In this document: positions 7,442 to 10,769 of the stretch, in pieces
How the letters are laid out: each line of letters opens with the position of its first letter
Position numbering within the stretch: the stretch's first letter is position 1
Assembly: GCA_030064795.1 (NCBI GenBank)
Contig: JASJEI010000086.1
Span: 1-10,769 of the forward strand
Direction: 5' to 3'
Source: Pleurocapsa sp. MO_226.B13
Lineage (GTDB): Bacteria; Cyanobacteriota; Cyanobacteriia; Cyanobacteriales; Xenococcaceae
Length of the DNA stretch: 10,769 nt
Program-made: the position numbers and the translations under genes
Notes under the pieces: model-generated
Seen by the model: only the letters and a program-made list of their open reading frames with translations
Told to the model about the DNA's origin: nothing
Databases searched by the model: none

Positions 7442-7460
7442 CTAAAAAACAACGGATTTT

Positions 7461-7507
7461 CTGCGAATACTTGTCGCAGTAATTTATCGCTAAAAACAAA
7501 TTCGCAG
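7461..7507. repeat. 8-bp inverted repeat in the convergent gap
   Basis: CTGCGAAT (7461-7468) and ATTCGCAG (7500-7507) are perfect inverted repeats separated by 31 bases that contain a further TCGCAG copy. They lie just beyond the terminator. No T-run follows, so the role is unknown; a protein site, the scar of a small element, or chance are all possible. The rest of the 7385-7672 gap shows no convincing gene. Confidence 0.35.
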
Positions 7508-7627
7508 GTCGCCCCCTTGCAAATAGAAGTGTCAGTTGTTGTTGGTAATTCGAGATCGCAATATCGACGGCAGTTTAGATAAAACCATCTTAATCGATTT
7601 AGATTTTATCCAATTTTTACATGCCAG

Positions 7628-7653
7628 GATATCTGGATATAAAGAAAGATATC
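7628..7653. repeat. Short inverted repeat near the end of the primase-like gene
   Basis: GATATCT (7628-7634) and AGATATC (7647-7653) can pair across a 12-base AT-rich loop, about 20 bases beyond the stop of the minus-strand gene. It could be part of a 3' structure, but no T-run follows on the minus strand. Confidence 0.25.
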
Positions 7654-7672
7654 TCGATTTAAACTCTTGTCG

Positions 7673-8926
7673 CTATCCCTTGGCTAAGTCTATCTGCATT
7701 GCCTTGATCGCCTTATCAGACAAAGGTACTGGCTGCTGTTGATTGAACGCGATCGCCACCTCTGCAATCCTCTCTAGATATTCATCGGGCTTATTGGCAA
7801 CTTCCGCCTGACGATACCATTGCCATAACTCATCTTGTCTTTGACTATATGCTTGCCAATCCGACCACAGCATTTTTTTTTCTGCTGGAGAAAGGGCAGC
7901 TTGGTTAACCAAAAGTTCAATTCGCTGCATTGTCAGCTCGTCTTTACCAAGAGCAGCAGTAAATCTCAACCAGTCTTCTAAGGGTGGCAGATAAAGCTTG
8001 TTACCTAGTAGCTGCTCATTCCAATCCTTACCCAATATTGGGCGCATTCTAATAGCTTTAGGTAGCTGTTTGGCAATTCGCCAGGACATTTCCTCTCCTG
8101 GGCGATCGCCATCTAAAGCCAGGATTATCTTTGCTCCCTGTCGGACAGCATCAGTTGATATAGATATAGGAATACTCCCAGCACCATCAATTGAGATGTA
8201 AATCGTTCTACCATAAATTGAATCTCCCCTCAAAGCTGCTAGAGATATAGCATCAATGGGAGACTCTACTAAAAATATCCTGCGCACAATGCCTTCACCA
8301 ATACTAAAAAAGAACCAACCTCGATCTCGCTTAGTTCCTGGGGTAAGTAATTTGAGATTAGATGAAATACTTCTCAAGCTAGCACCAATAGCTTCACCTA
8401 ATTGAAATTCTGCCGCTATAGAATAACGAAAGAACATCACGTTACTGCGACTATCAGCATCGATTAATCCCTGTCTGTGTAGAGTGTCCACTAAAAAACT
8501 AGGTAGTCCCCGACGGTCTATTAAGTAGTCCCTCACATTTTTCCATTTAGTGCGATCGCGACGATTACATCTTGGTGGTTTTTCTGGTTCTTTTACTTTT
8601 GCTGGAATAACTTTGCTAGAACTTCTGAATGGAAAATCTATAGGTTTACCCCAGAGAAAATCCATCACCGTAATAAAGTCACACTGCATCACATGAGTAA
8701 CCAGACTAATCGCACCTCCACCCCCAATTTGTGCCAGATGATCGTAGAAAATACCGCGATTGTTATCAATAGAAATAGTACAGCCGCTTATACGCCACTT
8801 CTTTTTATCTTGGCGATCGCGCTCCATACCCAAACGCTGGGCAACTTCTTCTAAATCGAGTTGGCGTACCTCTTCTATTACTTCTGGAGGGTAAAGCGGT
8901 GCTTTGGTATTTATCTGCGAACCCAT
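7673..8926 (-). CDS. DUF3991/Toprim domain protein, primase-like
   Basis: The product has 417 residues. Residues 20-95 resemble the front of plasmid primase-like proteins (LEEVAQRLG, then NNRGIFYDHLAQIGGGGAIS), which matches the CHC2-like fold, but the zinc-binding Cys/His set is missing. Residues 128-190 fit DUF3991 (VRDYLIDRRGLPSFLVDTL, then GASLRSISS). Residues 215-305 form a Toprim-like domain: IFLVESPIDAISLAAL with catalytic Glu221, the strand IYISIDGAGS, ILALDGDRPGEEM with Asp272 and Asp274, and the family-typical KDWNEQLL. The C-terminal 110 residues are helical and of unknown role. Such proteins occur on plasmids and mobile elements and probably act in priming or other nucleic-acid steps of replication or transfer. 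Primase activity itself is not shown. The ATG overlaps the stop of the upstream gene by one base, which indicates translational coupling. Confidence 0.9.
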   Translation of the reverse strand: MGSQINTKAPLYPPEVIEEVRQLDLEEVAQRLGMERDRQDKKKWRISGCTISIDNNRGIFYDHLAQIGGGGAISLVTHVMQCDFITVMDFLWGKPIDFPFRSSSKVIPAKVKEPEKPPRCNRRDRTKWKNVRDYLIDRRGLPSFLVDTLHRQGLIDADSRSNVMFFRYSIAAEFQLGEAIGASLRSISSNLKLLTPGTKRDRGWFFFSIGEGIVRRIFLVESPIDAISLAALRGDSIYGRTIYISIDGAGSIPISISTDAVRQGAKIILALDGDRPGEEMSWRIAKQLPKAIRMRPILGKDWNEQLLGNKLYLPPLEDWLRFTAALGKDELTMQRIELLVNQAALSPAEKKMLWSDWQAYSQRQDELWQWYRQAEVANKPDEYLERIAEVAIAFNQQQPVPLSDKAIKAMQIDLAKG

Positions 8927-8928
8927 TA
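8924..8928 (-). promoter_or_regulatory. TAATG stop-start overlap coupling two genes
   Basis: On the minus strand the TAA of the secreted protein gene (8926-8928) and the ATG of the primase-like gene (8924-8926) share one A. This is a classic re-initiation junction. It means the two genes share an mRNA, with the secreted protein translated first. Confidence 0.75.
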
Positions 8929-10614
8929 TTGAACCGCCCTTGCCACATTCATTGAAAGAGAAGCTAGTGCTTCGGTATCATTCGTGCTAATTGCCAGGAG
9001 AAAAGAACTTACTTGTATTCCAACCTGGGCATCTCTTAAAGCTGTTTTTATGGGCGTACCTCGTCTAACTAAACCGATCGCTCGATTAACCTTATCTTCA
9101 GTCTCATCATCAACATCTAATATTCCCTGGTTCACCACCCGCTGCCAACCGAAGTAAAGATCGTGAGCTTTGAGGGCATTCTCTATTCGCTCATTATCTT
9201 CACTACCAGCTTTTTTAACTACTGACGGTACAGAAGGTACTCTGGTGAGATAAACAGACAAGTCCTCATTCGGATCTATTAAAGTTACTTGTCCTGTAGT
9301 ACTGAGTATAGTTCGATCTGACTCTTCAGATTTTAATTCAACCTGTGATTCGTTATTTAAATCAGGAATTGCTGTATCTGAAGGATCTATAGCTTTGGGT
9401 TCTTTTACGATTCCATCGTCATTACTACTTTTAGTCAGACGTTCCCTGCCTTGCAAAGGAGCAGCGACCCTGCGGATTTTCACGAGCGTGATTGCACTTG
9501 CCGACGCAGGTTCGGCGTGCCTCACGCTCAATCCGCCAAACAAAGGCGATTCGGTTCGCAAGGGGCTGTCACCTGAATTTACTTCAGGTGCTTGAAAGCC
9601 CCGCCGCATGTACGCGCTGTGATGCAGGGCTTGCGTCTGACCGCCTTCCGCGGTCGTAGAAGGAACACTTGGAAATTTTTGTTGAATCTTGTATCCTCTA
9701 TCCCCCTCGCGACGCAATAGCAATTTATCTGATGTTTTCTTCGGTAACTCCCTTTCTATCAGACCTTTTTCATCGGCAGCATCCTTCTCGCTAGATTCTG
9801 CTGAAGTCTCCGCTTCCAAAGCAGAAAAAGAACTACCATCCTGCTTGATAAATGAAAATTGCTCCAAAGCCATCTCTGCTAAGGATGAAATTACCGCTAG
9901 GTCAACATCGACAGATTTCGCAGACTCTAATACACTTAAATCCCCATTCCTAACTAAAGCAACAAAACGCTTAACCTTAGTTACTACTGGATCGTTTGTC
10001 TTGGTAAAACCGCGATCGATTGCCAGCTTCAGTCCACGTTCCACATCATTGAGATTAGCAGCACGTCCATAACTAACTTTGATGACCTGACGATCTACAT
10101 CAGCTATCCTATTACGAGATTGGGGCGTAATCTTGATTCCTAGATTAGCAACGCTATTGCTATGATTAATTTGAAAATTGTAAACGCGACTCACGCCCTC
10201 GGCATCAACTGTTTTAGCTACCAGGTTAGTGATTTTAGCAGTGGTCGCCCCTGGAAAATCTAGTTCTTCAATCGGCAACAAGAAAATAGTTTGAGCCGAA
10301 CCCGACTGGATAGGAAAGTCGGTATTGTAAACTACTCGCGACGCATCTCCCAAGGCAATATAGGAAATCGCCTCATCCGTAGTGGAAAAATCAATCACCG
10401 CAATTCTGCCTGGATTGACAGAGACGTTTATGCCATTGGCGATCGCTGTTTCTTGACCAATTTGCTCGTAGTTTAGACTTGCTACTACAGTTGATTCGGC
10501 TGCAAGTACTGATGCTTGAGCTAAAAGCACTCCATCCATAGCCGCAGTGCTAGCTACCAACAAAGGAAGATAAAAAGTTAAATTGGGTAATTTAAATGAT
10601 TTTGAGAATTTCAT
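8926..10614 (-). CDS. Secreted or periplasmic TraK/VirB9-like protein with an internal repeat-element insertion
   Basis: The product has 562 residues. Residues 1-39 look like a signal peptide: Lys at 2, 5 and 8, a hydrophobic core, and a possible cleavage site after AQA or LAA. Residues 62-150 resemble the N-terminal domain of TraK/VirB9-type conjugation proteins (NPGRIAVIDF, ALGDASRVVYNTDFPI, TTAKITNLVAKTVDAEGVSR, VYNFQI). In such systems this protein forms part of the outer-membrane core of a type IV secretion channel. Residues 197-252 and 489-545 are two copies of a helical module. Residues 256-470 between them are low-complexity, charged, and include a GC-rich inserted segment (residues 320-392). 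The family call is tentative, since I recognise the domain pattern rather than a signature motif. The weak site TAGG lies just before the ATG at 10614. The gene is coupled to the primase-like gene by TAATG. Confidence 0.82.
   Translation of the reverse strand: MKFSKSFKLPNLTFYLPLLVASTAAMDGVLLAQASVLAAESTVVASLNYEQIGQETAIANGINVSVNPGRIAVIDFSTTDEAISYIALGDASRVVYNTDFPIQSGSAQTIFLLPIEELDFPGATTAKITNLVAKTVDAEGVSRVYNFQINHSNSVANLGIKITPQSRNRIADVDRQVIKVSYGRAANLNDVERGLKLAIDRGFTKTNDPVVTKVKRFVALVRNGDLSVLESAKSVDVDLAVISSLAEMALEQFSFIKQDGSSFSALEAETSAESSEKDAADEKGLIERELPKKTSDKLLLRREGDRGYKIQQKFPSVPSTTAEGGQTQALHHSAYMRRGFQAPEVNSGDSPLRTESPLFGGLSVRHAEPASASAITLVKIRRVAAPLQGRERLTKSSNDDGIVKEPKAIDPSDTAIPDLNNESQVELKSEESDRTILSTTGQVTLIDPNEDLSVYLTRVPSVPSVVKKAGSEDNERIENALKAHDLYFGWQRVVNQGILDVDDETEDKVNRAIGLVRRGTPIKTALRDAQVGIQVSSFLLAISTNDTEALASLSMNVARAVQ
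9441..9656. repeat. GC-rich nested palindromic element inserted in frame in a coding gene
   Basis: The segment is about 60% G+C by hand count, against roughly 40% in its flanks. It holds three stem-loops. The largest (9472-9536) has four stacked stems: GCGGATT/AATCCGC, GAGCGTGA/TCACGCTC, GCAC/GTGC and GCCGA/TCGGC, or 24 pairs in 65 bases with small bulges. The second (9562-9602) has GGGGCT/AGCCCC around CACCTGAA/TTCAGGTG with a TTTAC loop. The third (9639-9655) has GACCGC/GCGGTC. The length is close to 216 bp, or 72 codons, and the minus-strand frame stays open through it. This looks like a dispersed structured repeat that entered the gene without breaking it. Boundaries are approximate, and no target-site duplication is obvious. 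Confidence 0.65.
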
Positions 10615-10643
10615 TTACCTAAAAAGTTGTATATAGATGAAAA

Positions 10644-10769
10644 TTAAATACCTAAGAAGATCCAGTTGTCGCGTCGGAAACTAAAGAATGGAATTGGACC
10701 AATAAAGTAGGGTGTACAGCCCAAATCGACAACGGGCGACTTCGCACAAAAACGAAAAAAGATTGCTGT
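10644..10769 (-). CDS. Possible 3' end of an upstream minus-strand gene
   Basis: One minus-strand frame is open from the window edge to a TAA at 10644-10646, giving 41 residues (it includes GPIPFFSFRRDNWIFLGI), 29 bases before the secreted protein gene. A second frame is open for 38 codons to a TAG at 10652, so the choice of frame is not secure. If real, it would be the preceding gene of the same operon. I recognise no family, and this short an open frame can occur by chance. Confidence 0.2.
   Translation of the reverse strand, partial: TAIFFRFCAKSPVVDLGCTPYFIGPIPFFSFRRDNWIFLGI

Noticed and set aside
7186..7452. Minus-strand serine-rich frame opposite the acidic-tail gene
   Set aside because: The poly-Ser product is simply the antisense of GAT/GAA codons for Asp/Glu and has no independent support.
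7536..7742. Plus-strand 68-codon frame in the convergent gap
   Set aside because: It has no ribosome-binding site, runs into the antisense of the primase-like gene and shows no recognisable motif.
9395..9595. Plus-strand frame across the GC-rich insertion
   Set aside because: It is antisense to the secreted protein gene and open because of the palindromic GC-rich element, not because of coding signals.
1..10769. tRNA, rRNA or insertion-sequence transposase genes
   Set aside because: No tRNA-like cloverleaf, rRNA signature or DDE transposase motif was recognised on either strand by eye.

Overview
The window looks like accessory DNA of a cyanobacterium. I count at least 14 copies of the palindrome GCGATCGC (HIP1), starting at 605, 646, 806, 1680, 1686, 2943, 4052, 4830, 6223, 7749, 8102, 8552, 8813 and 10439. 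Under one would be expected by chance, and this over-representation is a cyanobacterial hallmark. The protein families agree: a WD40 protein with a STAND-type helical N-terminus, a DUF433/DUF5615 toxin-antitoxin pair, and a Ycf46-like AAA+ ATPase. A DUF3991/Toprim primase-like gene beside a secreted TraK/VirB9-like protein suggests a plasmid or an integrated conjugative element. I cannot tell chromosome from plasmid.

Layout, left to right. Bases 1-579 (+) are the 3' end of a helical-repeat protein whose start lies outside the window. Bases 589-786 hold a decayed copy of the last WD40 blade of the next gene. Bases 843-4076 (+) encode a 1077-residue protein with about 22 WD40 units behind a helical domain that normally follows an NTPase module, which is absent here. 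Bases 4218-4892 (+) are a two-gene toxin-antitoxin cassette. Bases 4992-6611 (-) encode the Ycf46-like ATPase. It is divergent from 6779-7384 (+), an unrecognised protein with a basic head and a very acidic tail that ends at a strong composite terminator. Bases 7673-8926 and 8926-10614 (both -) form a translationally coupled pair: the secreted TraK/VirB9-like protein first, then the primase-like protein. The last 155 bases may carry the 3' end of another minus-strand gene. No gene-free stretch exceeds 300 bases.

How the genes may work together. The WD40 and helical-repeat genes resemble parts of STAND-type signalling proteins and appear as a partly decayed cluster. The toxin-antitoxin pair is a self-contained stabilisation module. 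The minus-strand pair on the right is the best candidate for DNA transfer or replication functions. The ATPase and the acidic-tailed protein share a 167-bp divergent promoter region and could be co-regulated, but nothing in the sequence proves that they interact.

The most striking feature is a GC-rich segment of about 216 bp (9441-9656), full of nested inverted repeats, lying in frame inside the TraK/VirB9-like gene. It looks like a dispersed palindromic element that has become protein-coding.
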